Shown: positions 8,240 through 20,722 of the stretch, one piece after another
How the letters are laid out: each line of letters begins with the position of its first letter
Position numbering within the stretch: the first letter of the stretch is position 1
Assembly: GCF_003054025.1 (NCBI RefSeq)
Contig: NZ_QBKG01000008.1
Coordinates: 1 to 64,000, forward strand
Direction: 5' to 3'
From: Capnocytophaga leadbetteri
GTDB lineage: Bacteria > Bacteroidota > Bacteroidia > Flavobacteriales > Flavobacteriaceae
DNA length: 64,000 bases
Translations under genes and position numbers: made by a program
Notes under the pieces: model-generated
Database searches by the model: none
The model's input: only the letters and a program-made list of their open reading frames with translations
What the model was told of the DNA's origin: nothing

Positions 8240-10087
8240 ATGGAAGAAATAAGATATGACGAAGACAGTATCCAAACGCTCGACCCCTTAGAACATGTGC
8301 GTTTGCGCCCCGGTATGTATATCGGAAAGCTCGGCGATGGCTCTTCTGCCGATGACGGTATCTACGTACTCCTCAAAGAGGTACTCGATAACAGTATAGA
8401 CGAGTTTATTATGGGTGCCGGCAAGACTATCGATGTGAAAATCAGCGATAATAAGGTAGAAGTACGCGACTATGGGCGCGGTATTCCTTTGGGCAAGGTA
8501 GTCGATGTAGTTTCTAAAATGAATACTGGGGGCAAGTACGATTCGCGCGCTTTCAAAAAGTCTATCGGACTTAATGGGGTGGGTACTAAGGCAGTAAATG
8601 CCCTTTCGTCTTATTTTAAAGTGGAATCAGTACGCGACAACCAAACTAAGTCAGCTTCTTTTGAAAGGGGAATTATAAAAGAAGAGTCTCCGATAGAAGA
8701 AAGTCAGAAAAGACGAGGCACGAGTGTTGCTTTTATTCCTGATGATACTATTTTCAAAAACTTCAAGTTCCGCAACGAATACGTAGTGCGTATGCTCAAA
8801 AACTACGTATACCTCAACCCTGGGCTTACGATTAATTATAACGGCGAAAAATACTATTCAGAAAACGGACTTAAAGACCTCCTCACTGAGAACAATAACG
8901 AAGAGGATTTCCTTTATCCAATCATTCACCTCAAAGGCGAGGATATTGAGGTAGCTATTTCGCACAGCAAAACCCAGTACAGCGAGGAGTATTATTCTTT
9001 TGTAAACGGACAAAACACTACACAAGGGGGTACGCACCTCAATGCTTTCAAGGAGGCGTACGTAAAGACCATCCGCGATTTTTATAAGAAGAACTTCGAC
9101 CCCTCTGATGTGCGCAAGTCTATCATTGCCGGGCTTTCTATCAAAGTGATGGAGCCTGTATTTGAAAGCCAGACCAAAACGAAGCTTGGTTCTACCGAAA
9201 TGGGCGAAGGGATGCCCTCAGTGCGCACCTATATCAATGATTTTGTAACCCGTCATTTAGACGATTATCTACATAAGAACAATGAAGTAGCCGATGCTAT
9301 TTTGCGCAAAATTATGGAAGCGCAACGCGAACGTGAAGACCTTGCTGGTATCAGAAAATTGGCTAAAGAAAGAGCTAAAAAAGCAAACTTACACAATAAA
9401 AAACTAAACGATTGCCGCATACACCTTACCGATACAAAAAACAAACGCAATTTAGAGAGTACGCTCTTTATTACAGAGGGAAATTCAGCATCGGGTTCTA
9501 TCACTAAGTCCCGCGATGTCAATACCCAAGCGGTCTTTTCGTTGCGAGGTAAGCCGCTCAATACCTATGGAATGACAAAGAAGATAGTCTATGAAAACGA
9601 GGAGTTTAACCTCTTGCAAGCTGCTTTAAATATCGAAGACTCTATGGATGACCTCCGTTACAACAACATTGTCATTGCCACCGATGCCGATGTCGACGGA
9701 ATGCACATCCGCTTACTACTTACCACTTTCTTTTTGCAGTTCTTCCCCGAGATTATCAAGGAAGGACATTTGTATATACTGCAAACGCCTCTTTTCCGTG
9801 TGCGCAATAAGAATGAGAAAATATATTGTTATAGTGAAGAAGAAAAGCAAGCTGCTATAGCGAAGCTCAAAGGGAAGCCTGAAATTACCCGTTTCAAGGG
9901 GTTGGGTGAAATTTCTCCAGATGAGTTTAAAGATTTTATTGGCGAAGATATCCGTTTAGATCCTGTAATGCTTGATAAAACCATTCATATCGAACAGCTT
10001 TTAGATTTTTATATGGGTAAAAACACCCCTGACCGACAAGATTTTATCATCAATAACTTGAAAGTAGAGATTGATAATTTTGAATAA
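8240..10087 (+). CDS. parE: DNA topoisomerase IV subunit B
   Basis: The ATPase subunit of type IIA topoisomerase IV, which decatenates daughter chromosomes together with ParC. It has 615 residues from the ATG at 8240. The N-terminal GHKL ATPase motifs are DNSIDEF, GRGIPLG and [14 protein letters not shown]. Then come the transducer domain and the Toprim domain with ITEGNSASG and DADVDGMHI. The length fits ParE, not the ~800-residue gamma-proteobacterial GyrB. ParE rather than GyrB is chosen from the N-terminal motif [11 protein letters not shown] and the short C-terminus. The longer frame starting at 8141 would begin before the promoter, so I reject it. No parC is next to it in the window. 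A strong bidirectional terminator follows. Confidence 0.9.
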   Translation: MEEIRYDEDSIQTLDPLEHVRLRPGMYIGKLGDGSSADDGIYVLLKEVLDNSIDEFIMGAGKTIDVKISDNKVEVRDYGRGIPLGKVVDVVSKMNTGGKYDSRAFKKSIGLNGVGTKAVNALSSYFKVESVRDNQTKSASFERGIIKEESPIEESQKRRGTSVAFIPDDTIFKNFKFRNEYVVRMLKNYVYLNPGLTINYNGEKYYSENGLKDLLTENNNEEDFLYPIIHLKGEDIEVAISHSKTQYSEEYYSFVNGQNTTQGGTHLNAFKEAYVKTIRDFYKKNFDPSDVRKSIIAGLSIKVMEPVFESQTKTKLGSTEMGEGMPSVRTYINDFVTRHLDDYLHKNNEVADAILRKIMEAQREREDLAGIRKLAKERAKKANLHNKKLNDCRIHLTDTKNKRNLESTLFITEGNSASGSITKSRDVNTQAVFSLRGKPLNTYGMTKKIVYENEEFNLLQAALNIEDSMDDLRYNNIVIATDADVDGMHIRLLLTTFFLQFFPEIIKEGHLYILQTPLFRVRNKNEKIYCYSEEEKQAAIAKLKGKPEITRFKGLGEISPDEFKDFIGEDIRLDPVMLDKTIHIEQLLDFYMGKNTPDRQDFIINNLKVEIDNFE

Positions 10088-10126
10088 AAAAAGAGCCTTG
10101 CAAAACCATTTGCAAGGCTCTTTTTT
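10087..10126. terminator. Bidirectional terminator between parE and acn
   Basis: An 18-base perfect stem containing GAGCCTTGCAAA with a four-base loop ACCA, bounded by six A's and six T's. It serves both convergent genes, parE (plus) and acn (minus). Confidence 0.93.
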
Positions 10127-10142
10127 GTTGATATGCTATGAA

Positions 10143-12407
10143 TTATTTACTTTTTGCTGCAATTAAGTTTAGGGCACTACCAGCTCTAAACCACGCTATT
10201 TGCGAGTCGTTATAGGTATGGAGGCATTTTATTATATCTTTGCTACCATCACTATGTACGAATTCTAAGTGCAAAGGCTTATTAGGTGCAAAATCAGTAA
10301 GGTCTAAAAAGTTGATTACATCGTCTTCTTGTATTTTGTCATAATCAGCCTCATTAGCAAAGGTGAGGGCTAGCATACCTTGTTTCTTCAGGTTAGTTTC
10401 ATGAATCCTCGCAAACGACTTTACTAATACTGCTTTTACTCCTAAGTGGCGTGGTTCCATAGCGGCGTGTTCTCTAGAGGAGCCCTCGCCGTAGTTTTGG
10501 TCACCTACTACTATGCTGGGGATACCTGCTGCCTTGTATGCTCGTTGCACTTTAGGTACTTCGTCATACTCGCCCGTCAATTGGTTTTTCACATAGTTTG
10601 TCTTACCGTTAAAGGCATTTACAGCTCCTATAAGCATATTGTTAGAGATATTGTCTAAATGACCTCTAAATTTCAGCCAAGGTCCTGCCATCGATATGTG
10701 GTCAGTAGTACATTTGCCTTGCGCCTTAATAAGTAGCTTTGCTCCTGTGATGTTCTTGCCGTCCCAAGCAGGGAAAGGCGATAGCAATTGCAAGCGCGAA
10801 GAAGTAGGCGATACTATCACCTGCACTTGGCTACCATCGGCTGCTGGAGCCTGATAACCAGGGTCGTCTACCGAAAAACCTTTAGCGGGTAGTTCTTCTC
10901 CTTCTGGTGGGGCAAACCTAACAGCTTCTCCTTTGTTGTTCAGTAGGCTGTCTGTTATAGGGTTGAAGTCTAACCTACCAGCTATAGCAAGAGCAGCTAC
11001 CATTTCAGGAGAGGCTACAAAGGCGTGAGTATTAGGGTTGCCGTCAGCACGTTTAGAGAAGTTGCGGTTAAAAGAGTGTACTATAGTGTTCTTCTCTTGT
11101 TTTTCTGCTCCTTCACGACTCCACTGTCCTATACAAGGGCCACAAGCATTAGTAAATACTTTGGTGCCCAACTGCTCAAAGGCTTCTATGATGCCATCGC
11201 GCTGCACTGTATAACGTATTTGCTCAGAACCAGGGTTGATACCAAAAGAGGCTTGAGGTGTAATACCTAAGGCTGCAGCTTGCTTAACTACCGATACAGC
11301 ACGGGTCAAATCTTCGTATGATGAGTTGGTACAAGAGCCTATCAATCCCCATTCTACTTTTAGAGGCCAACCATTTTCTTTAGCCACTTCTTTCATTTTA
11401 GATACAGGGGTACCTCTATCAGGGGTGAAAGGCCCATTGATATAAGGTTCGAGTGTGTTTAGGTCGATTTCTATCAGTTGGTCGAAGTACTTTTCAGGGT
11501 TAGCATATACTTCAGGGTCGGCAGTTAGGTAAGAGGCAATCTTGTCAGCTGCTTCTACTACTTCTGTTCTACCAGTGGCACGCAGGTAGCGACGCATAGC
11601 GTCATCATAGCCAAAAGTAGAAGTTGTAGCTCCTATTTCAGCCCCCATATTGCAAATAGTACCTTTACCAGTGCACGACAACGATTGAGCACCCTCACCA
11701 AAGTATTCTACTATAGCTCCAGTGCCTCCTTTTACGGTTAGCAGGTCAGCTACTTTCAGAATAACATCTTTAGGGGCTGTCCAGCCGCTGAGTTTTCCGG
11801 TGAGTTTCACTCCTATTAGTTTAGGGAATTTAAGTTCCCACGCCATTCCTGCCATTACATCTACAGCATCAGCACCTCCTACGCCTATTGCTAGCATACC
11901 TAAGCCACCTGCATTTACAGTGTGCGAGTCGGTACCTATCATCATACCCCCTGGGAAAGCGTAGTTCTCTAATACTATCTGGTGAATAATACCTGCTCCA
12001 GGTTTCCAAAACCCGATGCCGTACTTATTCGATACAGACGAAAGGAAGTCAAATACTTCTTTAGATTGTTCAGTAGCTACTTTTAGGTCAGTAGCGGCAC
12101 CTACTTTTGCTTGAATAAGGTGGTCGCAGTGTACTGTAGTGGGTACGGCTACCTTTGCACTACCCGCGTGCATAAATTGCAGTAGTGCCATTTGGGCAGT
12201 AGCGTCCTGACAGGCTATGCGGTCTGGGGCAAAATCTACATAATCTTTGCCGCGTTCAAAGGCTTTCTGAGGGGTAGCCTCCCATAGGTGTGCATATAGT
12301 ATTTTTTCAGCTAATGTTAGTGGTCTTCCTACTATTTCTCTTGCTTTATCTACTCTTTCGGGTATATGGGCATATACCTTTTTGATCATTTCAATGTCAA
12401 ATGCCAT
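10143..12407 (-). CDS. acn: Aconitate hydratase
   Basis: Interconverts citrate and isocitrate through a [4Fe-4S] cluster. It has 754 residues, the length of the mitochondrial-type aconitases found in Bacteroidota. The cluster-binding cysteines are visible in [11 protein letters not shown] and in [10 protein letters not shown]. The C-terminal swivel domain contains [14 protein letters not shown]. It is the last gene of the minus-strand run gltA-icd-acn, 44 bases after icd, so the three enzymes from oxaloacetate/acetyl-CoA to 2-oxoglutarate are probably co-transcribed. The gene looks intact. Confidence 0.95.
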   Translation of the reverse strand: MAFDIEMIKKVYAHIPERVDKAREIVGRPLTLAEKILYAHLWEATPQKAFERGKDYVDFAPDRIACQDATAQMALLQFMHAGSAKVAVPTTVHCDHLIQAKVGAATDLKVATEQSKEVFDFLSSVSNKYGIGFWKPGAGIIHQIVLENYAFPGGMMIGTDSHTVNAGGLGMLAIGVGGADAVDVMAGMAWELKFPKLIGVKLTGKLSGWTAPKDVILKVADLLTVKGGTGAIVEYFGEGAQSLSCTGKGTICNMGAEIGATTSTFGYDDAMRRYLRATGRTEVVEAADKIASYLTADPEVYANPEKYFDQLIEIDLNTLEPYINGPFTPDRGTPVSKMKEVAKENGWPLKVEWGLIGSCTNSSYEDLTRAVSVVKQAAALGITPQASFGINPGSEQIRYTVQRDGIIEAFEQLGTKVFTNACGPCIGQWSREGAEKQEKNTIVHSFNRNFSKRADGNPNTHAFVASPEMVAALAIAGRLDFNPITDSLLNNKGEAVRFAPPEGEELPAKGFSVDDPGYQAPAADGSQVQVIVSPTSSRLQLLSPFPAWDGKNITGAKLLIKAQGKCTTDHISMAGPWLKFRGHLDNISNNMLIGAVNAFNGKTNYVKNQLTGEYDEVPKVQRAYKAAGIPSIVVGDQNYGEGSSREHAAMEPRHLGVKAVLVKSFARIHETNLKKQGMLALTFANEADYDKIQEDDVINFLDLTDFAPNKPLHLEFVHSDGSKDIIKCLHTYNDSQIAWFRAGSALNLIAAKSK

Positions 12408-12451
12408 AATAGTTAGTTTTAAGTTGTTATTAGTGTTTTTTATAGTTGTTT

Positions 12452-14683
<2,232 letters not shown>

Positions 14684-15967
14684 TTATCGTTTGTCTAAAG
14701 CTACAAAAGCTCTTTCTTTAGCACCAGTGTATATTTGGCGAGGTCTGCCTATAGGTTCGCCTCCTTGCCTCATTTCTTTCCATTGTGCAATCCAACCAGG
14801 CAGTCTTCCGATAGCAAAGAGTACCGTAAACATCTCTAAGTGCATACCCAATGCTTTGTAGATAATACCAGAGTAGAAATCTACATTAGGGTAGAGGTTA
14901 CGACTTTTGAAGTATTCATCTTCTAAGGCCACTTTTTCCAAATGTTTAGCAATGTCAAAAATAGGGTCGTCTATACCTAAAGCGTGCAGTACATCGTCGG
15001 CTGCTTTCTTGATGATTTTAGCACGTGGGTCGAAGTTCTTATACACGCGATGTCCAAAGCCCATTAATCTGAATGGGTCGTTTTTGTCTTTAGCTTTGTT
15101 GATAAACTTATCTACATCGCCTCCATCAGCTTTAATTTCTTCAAGCATCTCTATCACCGCTTGGTTAGCCCCTCCGTGCAGGCGCCCCCATAGGGCAGAA
15201 ACCCCCGATGAAATACTTGCAAAAAGCCCTGCTTCTGACGAACCTACTAAGCGCACGGTAGAAGTCGAGCAGTTTTGTTCGTGGTCGCCGTGTAGTATAA
15301 GCAACTTGTTTAGCGCGCTCACTATAGTAGGATTGATAGAGTACTCCTCAGAAGGGATTTCGAAGAACAAACGCAAGATATTTTCTATATACCCCTTAGA
15401 ATTTTTGTAATAATTCAAAGGTAATCCTTCACGTTTGCGGTACACCCACGTAGCGATAATGGTAAATTTAGCGATAGCCTTGCAGACAGCTTGATACACA
15501 TCTTTGTTGCATTTCACATTCACAGGCACAGGATTGAAAGCGGTAAGCGCACTGGTAGCCGAAGAGAGTACCCCCATAGGGTGTGCCGATCTAGGAAAGC
15601 CATCAATAATGTGGCGCATATCCTCGTGCACTATAGTGTACTTGTGAATGGTTTTTTTGAAGTGGTCGTACTCTTCAGCAGTAGGGAGTTCGCCAAAGAT
15701 AAGCAGATAGGCTACCTCTAAAAACTCGGCATTAGCTGCCAAATCTTCAATATTATAGCCGCGATAGCGCAATATACCGCGCTCGCCATCTAAGAAAGTG
15801 ATGGCACTCTTGCAAGATCCAGTATTTTTATACCCCGAATCTAAAGTAATAAGCCCCGTGAGGGCACGTAGCTTCTCAATGTTGATAGCTTTTTCATTTT
15901 CAGTTCCTACTTCAATAGGAAATTCAAATTCTTTTCCTTCAAAGATTAATTTGGCTGTGTTTTCCAT
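14684..15967 (-). CDS. gltA: Citrate synthase
   Basis: Condenses acetyl-CoA and oxaloacetate to citrate. It has 427 residues, the usual length for hexameric bacterial type II citrate synthase. The catalytic regions are LLILHGDHEQNCSTSTVR, carrying the first active-site histidine, and GFGHRVYKNFDPRA, carrying the second; the catalytic aspartate lies further on. It is the first gene of the gltA-icd-acn operon and is preceded by a good promoter at 15993-16023 on the minus strand. No frameshift or truncation is seen. Confidence 0.95.
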   Translation of the reverse strand: MENTAKLIFEGKEFEFPIEVGTENEKAINIEKLRALTGLITLDSGYKNTGSCKSAITFLDGERGILRYRGYNIEDLAANAEFLEVAYLLIFGELPTAEEYDHFKKTIHKYTIVHEDMRHIIDGFPRSAHPMGVLSSATSALTAFNPVPVNVKCNKDVYQAVCKAIAKFTIIATWVYRKREGLPLNYYKNSKGYIENILRLFFEIPSEEYSINPTIVSALNKLLILHGDHEQNCSTSTVRLVGSSEAGLFASISSGVSALWGRLHGGANQAVIEMLEEIKADGGDVDKFINKAKDKNDPFRLMGFGHRVYKNFDPRAKIIKKAADDVLHALGIDDPIFDIAKHLEKVALEDEYFKSRNLYPNVDFYSGIIYKALGMHLEMFTVLFAIGRLPGWIAQWKEMRQGGEPIGRPRQIYTGAKERAFVALDKR

Positions 15968-15992
15968 AGTCTATTAGTTTTAAATTCTTTCG

Positions 15993-16023
15993 CAAAGTTA
16001 TAAAAAGAAAATTAAATGTACAA
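15993..16023 (-). promoter_or_regulatory. Promoter of the gltA-icd-acn operon
   Basis: Minus-strand TTG (16021-16023) and TAACTTTG (15993-16000) with 20 bases between them, 25 bases upstream of the gltA start codon. Confidence 0.75.
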
Positions 16024-16125
16024 GAAAACTTGTTTTTTTTAACAAAAAAGCTCATAAATGTTAAAAATAAAAAAGAGAGTGTAAAATAAGAAGTATGGAA
16101 AATAAAAGTCGAAAGATTAAAAGAA

Positions 16126-16163
16126 AAAGACCTTAAAAAAGTTTTAACTTTCTCAAAGTCTTT
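16126..16163 (-). terminator. Terminator after the tRNA cluster
   Basis: On the minus strand AAAGAC...GTCTTT closes a longer imperfect A/T-rich stem followed by TTCTTTT. It sits 35 bases beyond tRNA-Leu and would end the four-tRNA transcript before the gltA promoter. Confidence 0.6.
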
Positions 16164-16198
16164 ATTTTATAAATAAGCCATATTATGGAGTAGCAATG

Positions 16199-16282
16199 TG
16201 CCTACGACTGGATTCGAACCAGCACGCCCTAACGAGCACCACCCCCTCAAGATGGCAAGTCTACCAATTTCTCCACGTAGGC
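16199..16282 (-). tRNA. tRNA-Leu (GAG)
   Basis: An 84-nt tRNA with the long variable arm expected for Leu. Acceptor GCCTACG pairs with CGTAGGC and the discriminator base is A. The anticodon loop TTGAGGG gives GAG, reading CUC/CUU, and the T-arm holds GGTTCGAATCC. CCA is not encoded. It is the last gene of the four-tRNA cluster. Confidence 0.95.
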
Positions 16283-16300
16283 TACTAACATTAAAAAATG

Positions 16301-16373
16301 TGACCTGGCTGGGGCTCGAACCCAGGACCCCAACATTAAAAGTGTTGTGCTCTACCAACTGAGCTACCAAGTC
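16301..16373 (-). tRNA. tRNA-Lys (TTT)
   Basis: 73 nt. Acceptor GACTTGG pairs with CCAGGTC, and the anticodon loop CTTTTAA gives TTT. It is identical to the next copy at 16405-16477, a recent tandem duplication. CCA is not encoded. Confidence 0.95.
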
Positions 16374-16404
16374 ATCAAATAAATAAACAAACTGTATAAC
16401 TATG

Positions 16405-16477
16405 TGACCTGGCTGGGGCTCGAACCCAGGACCCCAACATTAAAAGTGTTGTGCTCTACCAACTGAGCTACCAAGTC
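16405..16477 (-). tRNA. tRNA-Lys (TTT), second copy
   Basis: 73 nt and identical in sequence to the tRNA-Lys(TTT) at 16301-16373. Only the short A/T-rich spacer differs. Confidence 0.95.
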
Positions 16478-16514
16478 ATCAATAAAATGAAAAACAAACT
16501 TTTAAAATCCTTAG

Positions 16515-16587
16515 TGACCCGGCTGGGGATCGAACCCAGGACCCCAACATTAAGAGTGTCGTGCTCTACCAGCTGAGCTACCGAGTC
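16515..16587 (-). tRNA. tRNA-Lys (CTT)
   Basis: 73 nt. Acceptor GACTCGG pairs with CCGGGTC, and the loop CTCTTAA gives anticodon CTT, decoding AAG. Body sequence is nearly the same as the two Lys(TTT) genes, so the three share an origin by tandem duplication. It is the first gene of the cluster. Confidence 0.94.
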
Positions 16588-16596
16588 GGTTTTACT

Positions 16597-16625
16597 CAAA
16601 AGTATTTCCTTGTTTGCGGGTGCAA
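16597..16625 (-). promoter_or_regulatory. tRNA cluster promoter
   Basis: Minus-strand TTG (16623-16625) and TACTTTTG (16597-16604) with 18 bases between. A second -7-like TATCTTTG lies at 16623-16630. Confidence 0.6.
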
Positions 16626-16664
16626 AGATACAACATTTTTTTTATGTACCAAGAAAAAAAGTAT

Positions 16665-16672
16665 TATTTTTG
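16665..16672 (+). promoter_or_regulatory. aroK -7 promoter element
   Basis: TATTTTTG followed 52 bases later by the aroK start codon. No clear upstream TTG is visible, so only the -7 box is marked. Confidence 0.5.
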
Positions 16673-16724
16673 CACTTTATTTTAAATAATTTTTTCAAAC
16701 CCTTACTATACAACAGTTTATAAA

Positions 16725-17237
16725 ATGAAAATAATTCTTATTGGCTATATGGGAAGCGGTAAATCTACCCTCGGAAGAGCCCTCGCCACTGCTAAAAACA
16801 TTTCTTTTATCGACCTCGATGCTTATATCGCTAAGCGTGAAAAATGTTCCGTACCCGATATTTTTAAAAATAAAGGAGAGATTTATTTCCGCAAGAAAGA
16901 AGCGCTTTACTTGCAAGAAGTCCTCCAAAAAGAAGAGGATATGGTACTTTCTTTGGGCGGAGGTACGCCTTGCTTTGGCAATAATATGCCCCTTATCAAA
17001 GCCTCTGGAGCAACGAGTATTTATCTAAAATACCAACCTCAATCCCTTACCCAGCGTCTTTTGCAGGAGAAAGACCACCGACCTCTGCTCGCCCAAATCA
17101 AGGAGATTGATTTAGAAGAGTTCATACGCAAGCACCTCTTCGAACGCAATCCGTACTACGCTCAGGCTACCCATATTATTGCTATGGACGGTCTTACCGC
17201 TGACCAAAGTCTTCAAAAGCTACTTACAGTTTTCTAA
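16725..17237 (+). CDS. aroK: Shikimate kinase
   Basis: Phosphorylates shikimate with ATP in aromatic amino-acid synthesis. It has 170 residues, the normal family length. The P-loop GYMGSGKST is at residues 7-15; the shikimate-binding segment with D-x-D follows (IDLDAYI near residue 31), and the GGG loop is in LSLGGGTPC. The lid segment carries an HRP motif in KDHRPLL. The gene is alone on the plus strand. Its last 14 bases overlap the end of batE on the opposite strand, so the two genes converge with no room for a terminator. Confidence 0.93.
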   Translation: MKIILIGYMGSGKSTLGRALATAKNISFIDLDAYIAKREKCSVPDIFKNKGEIYFRKKEALYLQEVLQKEEDMVLSLGGGTPCFGNNMPLIKASGATSIYLKYQPQSLTQRLLQEKDHRPLLAQIKEIDLEEFIRKHLFERNPYYAQATHIIAMDGLTADQSLQKLLTVF

Positions 17238-17973
17238 GACTGCCTACTTTTGTCCAGCCTGTTTTGCCATTAACCAACCGTATCTTTACCCAGTCTTTAG
17301 CATCTTCTATAATCTCTACTTTTGTACCTTCGTGCAGCTGCATTACCTCGCTGCTGTAGGCATTAGCATCTGAAAATACGCGTACAGTTTTGTCAAAAAG
17401 AATAGCGTATTGTGTTTGGCTAACTTGCTTATGGCAGAAGTGCGCTAAGGTGTAACTACCTATCGCAAAAAACAAAAATACTAACATCAGACTGAAAAAA
17501 GTGCGCTTTAGTGCAGTGCGCTCTACGAAATAGTAGAGCAAAAAACTCAACACAAAAGCAAAAACTCCTATAATCGAAAGTACCGCCCACGTATGAGCGC
17601 TAAAAAGCCCTACGATACCATCGCTTAGTTGGCGCACCCACGTTTTGGGTAGAGGGGTGATGGCATCTACTTTCATTTGGTTAGCAAATATCAGATTGTT
17701 TTTCGCATCGGCATTTTCAGGGTCAAGCTGCAGTGCCTTTTCGTAATAATAGATACTTTCAGGCACATTGTTCAGCTTGTAATAAGTGTTGCCTAAGTTG
17801 TAGTACAAAGCCGATGACTCTTTGCCTGACTTCAATATCGATGAGTACACCGCAGCCGCTTGGGTGTAGTCTCCCTTTTGGTAGAGCGTAGTAGCTTTGT
17901 CAAAATTATCTTGGTCTTGCCCCCTGCCTATAGTGGCTATAGCAAGGCATATTAGAGTTATAAGGTACTTCAT
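17224..17973 (-). CDS. batE: BatE-like protein: TPR, two membrane segments, SH3
   Basis: The last gene of the Bat operon. It has 249 residues: a signal peptide (to about residue 18), TPR repeats at residues 20-85 (QKGDYTQAAAVYSSIL, YYNLGNTYYKLNNVPES, YYEKALQLDPENADAK), two membrane segments near residues 125-150 and 158-178, and a C-terminal bacterial SH3 domain ending NGKTGWTKVGSLRKL. Bat proteins form an envelope complex linked to aerotolerance and stress in Bacteroides; the exact job of BatE is not known. It lies 8 bases after batD. Confidence 0.85.
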   Translation of the reverse strand: MKYLITLICLAIATIGRGQDQDNFDKATTLYQKGDYTQAAAVYSSILKSGKESSALYYNLGNTYYKLNNVPESIYYYEKALQLDPENADAKNNLIFANQMKVDAITPLPKTWVRQLSDGIVGLFSAHTWAVLSIIGVFAFVLSFLLYYFVERTALKRTFFSLMLVFLFFAIGSYTLAHFCHKQVSQTQYAILFDKTVRVFSDANAYSSEVMQLHEGTKVEIIEDAKDWVKIRLVNGKTGWTKVGSLRKL

Positions 17974-17981
17974 CGCTAAGC

Positions 17982-19736
17982 TTATTTTTTTACTTGTTTG
18001 TCTAATTCTGTTATCACTTGCACGGCATTGCCAAAATCACTTTCTACTGAAGCATCGGTGTGGTGCTGCGAGTAGCGCGCCATTTCGCAGTTAGCTAATA
18101 GCTGAATAAAGCGTTCTACGGTCTCTGGTGCCGCGTGGCGTGCCAATAGCAATTCGTTTATTTTCTCCTTGCTCATTTCAGTAGTTTCTATCTTCAGTTT
18201 AGCTTTCAGATAGTTGTGTAGCGCACGTTCTAAAGCCTCATAGAAGTGGTCTTTGTCAGCGAGTTTGCGTTTAGCTTCACTTAGGTATTTCTTAGCCAAG
18301 CGATTGGCAGTACGCACTTTTGCTCCTTCTATATCTCCTGCGCGACGCTGTCTAATGCGCCAAGCTATTAGGGCGATAGGTATCAGCAATAGTGGCAAGA
18401 GTAGGTATAGATAGTAGCGCACCGAACCAAAGAAGGCAGGCTGATGCATCGCTACAAGGCCTGTGTTAGGCTGTTGTGCGCGGAAGTGACTGCTCGGCAG
18501 GTTGTTATCGTTAGCCACATCAGTAGGAGTGTCTTCATTAGCAGCTCCTTCGGTTACATCTATCCACAGCTCGTCTGTTTTTATAGTTTCGTATTTATGA
18601 GTGTTGGGGTTGAAGTAAGAGAAAGCCACACCGCTGATAGGGTATTTGCCTTTGTACTGAGGTACAATGGTGTAAGTTTGCTCTATACGCCCTTTCATAC
18701 CAGCAAGGGTAGTGCTGATGTCGTCATTTTGCTCAGGAGCATATACTTCTAATGAGGAAGGGAAAGTGGGCTTAGGTAGGTCGAACAGTTTTAGGTTACC
18801 ACTGCCCGATACTTCTACTTTTACCTGCATACTTTCGTTGCCTTTTAGGTTTTGCTTGTTAGGGGTTACGGCAAAAGAGAAGTCGCCTACCGCTCCGCTA
18901 AAGTTATCAGGTTTGCCTTCCTCAGGTAGGTCTTTTACGTTGATAGTCTTATTGCCTGAGGTTACCCTGCGCGATACTTGTTCATACATCATTCTGCCAA
19001 AGAAATCACGCTGATTAGTAGGCACACTCAGTACTGCGTCCATAGTGAGGGGTTCGAGGGTGATAGTACCTGTTTTTTGTGGGTAGAGTACTACTTTTTT
19101 CACTACTATGCAGCGATAGTTGCGTCCCTGATAGCTGCAGTCGCCTATCTCATACTCCTGCATTTTTATCTCTTGACTCCAGAAGTTAGGAAACTTAGGT
19201 ACTGTCAGCCATTGTAGGTCGTTTAGGGCTACATTGCTGCCTACGTATAGGCGATAGGTTACGCTTACTGCCTCATTCAGATAAGGATTGGGCTTAGAAA
19301 CTTCAGCCAGTAAAAACAGACTTTCTTTGGCTACATCATTGCTCGTCTTATCTATAGACGGAGCAGCGACAGCTTCTGTTACGGTGATAGCGATAGGGGC
19401 TGTCTTGTAGGTTCTCCCATCAATATCTATCGAGGCTTGCCCTATGGTGAATTTACCTTTGGCTTTAGGTTGTAGTATATAGATGTAAGTCTTTGAAAAA
19501 GAACGCACGCCATTAATCCACGATTCAGAAACGGACTGCGAAGGCCCCATTACCACCGCAAAATCCTGAAAAGAGGGCGGAGTAAAGTTATCGCCGTTTT
19601 TGTTCATCGTAAACTCTATGCGCACCCGCTCATTAGCACCTAAGGTGTTCTTGCTCACATTGGCTTTAAACTCTATATTTTGGGCATAGAGGCTTTGTAC
19701 TAAAAAGGTTATAAAGAGTATTAATCTATATTTCAT
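17982..19736 (-). CDS. batD: BatD-like protein
   Basis: A 584-residue envelope protein of the BatD family (oxygen tolerance). It has a signal peptide ending near YAQN, several beta-sandwich domains through residue ~400, one membrane helix (YYLYLLLPLLLIPIALIAW, about residues 430-448), and a basic, mostly helical cytoplasmic tail rich in Lys and Glu. It lies between batC (42 bases upstream) and batE (8 bases downstream). The length matches family members. No defect is seen. Confidence 0.87.
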   Translation of the reverse strand: MKYRLILFITFLVQSLYAQNIEFKANVSKNTLGANERVRIEFTMNKNGDNFTPPSFQDFAVVMGPSQSVSESWINGVRSFSKTYIYILQPKAKGKFTIGQASIDIDGRTYKTAPIAITVTEAVAAPSIDKTSNDVAKESLFLLAEVSKPNPYLNEAVSVTYRLYVGSNVALNDLQWLTVPKFPNFWSQEIKMQEYEIGDCSYQGRNYRCIVVKKVVLYPQKTGTITLEPLTMDAVLSVPTNQRDFFGRMMYEQVSRRVTSGNKTINVKDLPEEGKPDNFSGAVGDFSFAVTPNKQNLKGNESMQVKVEVSGSGNLKLFDLPKPTFPSSLEVYAPEQNDDISTTLAGMKGRIEQTYTIVPQYKGKYPISGVAFSYFNPNTHKYETIKTDELWIDVTEGAANEDTPTDVANDNNLPSSHFRAQQPNTGLVAMHQPAFFGSVRYYLYLLLPLLLIPIALIAWRIRQRRAGDIEGAKVRTANRLAKKYLSEAKRKLADKDHFYEALERALHNYLKAKLKIETTEMSKEKINELLLARHAAPETVERFIQLLANCEMARYSQHHTDASVESDFGNAVQVITELDKQVKK

Positions 19737-19778
19737 TGCTTAAATTATTTATGTTAAAAGACAAAATGCTATTTGCTC

Positions 19779-20714
19779 TTACCAATCTTTTTCAGATTTG
19801 GCGCGCTGTCCTCTTACTTTTTGTCCGTTTACTTTATCTTGAGTTTTGCGCTCCTCATTGTTCATAGCTTCAAGGATACGCTCCATCTGTTCAGGCGATA
19901 AAGACGAAGGTCGTGGCTGTCCGCCTTGCTCTTTAGACCCCTGTTGGTCGTCTTTATTGTCCTTATTCTGGTCTTTGTTGTCCTTATCTTTGCCGTTTTT
20001 GTTGTCTTTATCCTTATCTTTATTGTCCTTATTGTCTTTGTCTTTATTATCCTTATTCTTGTCTTTATTATCCTTATTCTTGTCTTTATTGTCTTTGTTG
20101 TCCTTATTATCCTTGTTTTTATCTTTATCGTCTTTCTTATCCTGATTTTTATCTTTGTTGTCCTTGTTATATTGATTTTTATCCTTGTTGTCTTTATTGT
20201 CTTTATTATCCTTGTTATCTTTGTTGTCCTTATTGTTGTTTTTAGGCGGATTTTTCTTAAGCATTTCATTAGCTACTGCCAAGTTATAGCGCGTTTCCTC
20301 GTCAGTAGGGTTGTATCTGAGGGCTTCTCTATACGCCAATACAGCCTTGTCATAGGTCTTTTCTTTCATAAAAGCATTTCCTAAGTTATGAAAGATTTGG
20401 TGTCTTTCAGCTTCCGACATCTGTTTAGCATTCGCCGCTTTCATCAGCTGAGCAAAGGCTTCTCCGTAGTTTTTTTGCTTGTACAACAATGTGCCCAAGT
20501 TGTATTGGGCAGTCAGGTTCGTATTATCTTCAGCTATAGCATTCCGATAATCTACCTCAGCTTGGGTAGGTTTATCACCTTTCAATGATTCATTACCCTG
20601 ATAGGTCAGCTTTTTAGAGTTCATAGCCGCTTTTAGCGCCTCTTTTTCCTCTTTGCTTTGTGTAAAACTGCCTATACTCATAAAGGTTAAGACTATAAAA
20701 AGAATATTTTTCAT
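19779..20714 (-). CDS. batC: BatC-like TPR protein with KDNKDK low-complexity tract
   Basis: A 311-residue protein. It has a signal peptide, then TPR repeats at about residues 45-150 (AQYNLGTLLYKQKNYGEAF, FHNLGNAFMKEKTYDKAV, YREALRYNPTDEETRYNLAV). A long low-complexity stretch of Lys, Asp and Asn (KDNKDNKDK) fills residues ~155-260. The end is a charged segment that includes PSSLSPEQMERILEAMNNEE. BatC sits in the Bat complex and probably acts as a scaffold. The DNA of the tract is built of near-perfect repeats of a 9- to 15-base unit, so its length may vary. It overlaps no neighbour and has batB 8 bases upstream. Confidence 0.87.
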   Translation of the reverse strand: MKNILFIVLTFMSIGSFTQSKEEKEALKAAMNSKKLTYQGNESLKGDKPTQAEVDYRNAIAEDNTNLTAQYNLGTLLYKQKNYGEAFAQLMKAANAKQMSEAERHQIFHNLGNAFMKEKTYDKAVLAYREALRYNPTDEETRYNLAVANEMLKKNPPKNNNKDNKDNKDNKDNKDNKDKNQYNKDNKDKNQDKKDDKDKNKDNKDNKDNKDKNKDNKDKNKDNKDKDNKDNKDKDKDNKNGKDKDNKDQNKDNKDDQQGSKEQGGQPRPSSLSPEQMERILEAMNNEERKTQDKVNGQKVRGQRAKSEKDW

Positions 20715-20722
20715 ACAGATAC

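Noticed and set aside
16167-16370. A 67-codon frame across tRNA-Leu and tRNA-Lys
   Set aside because: It overlaps two clear tRNA genes on the same strand.
19846-20384. Plus-strand frames rich in Leu/Ser or Val/Ile opposite the batC tract
   Set aside because: They are antisense products of the KDNKDK repeat; no start context or promoter supports them.
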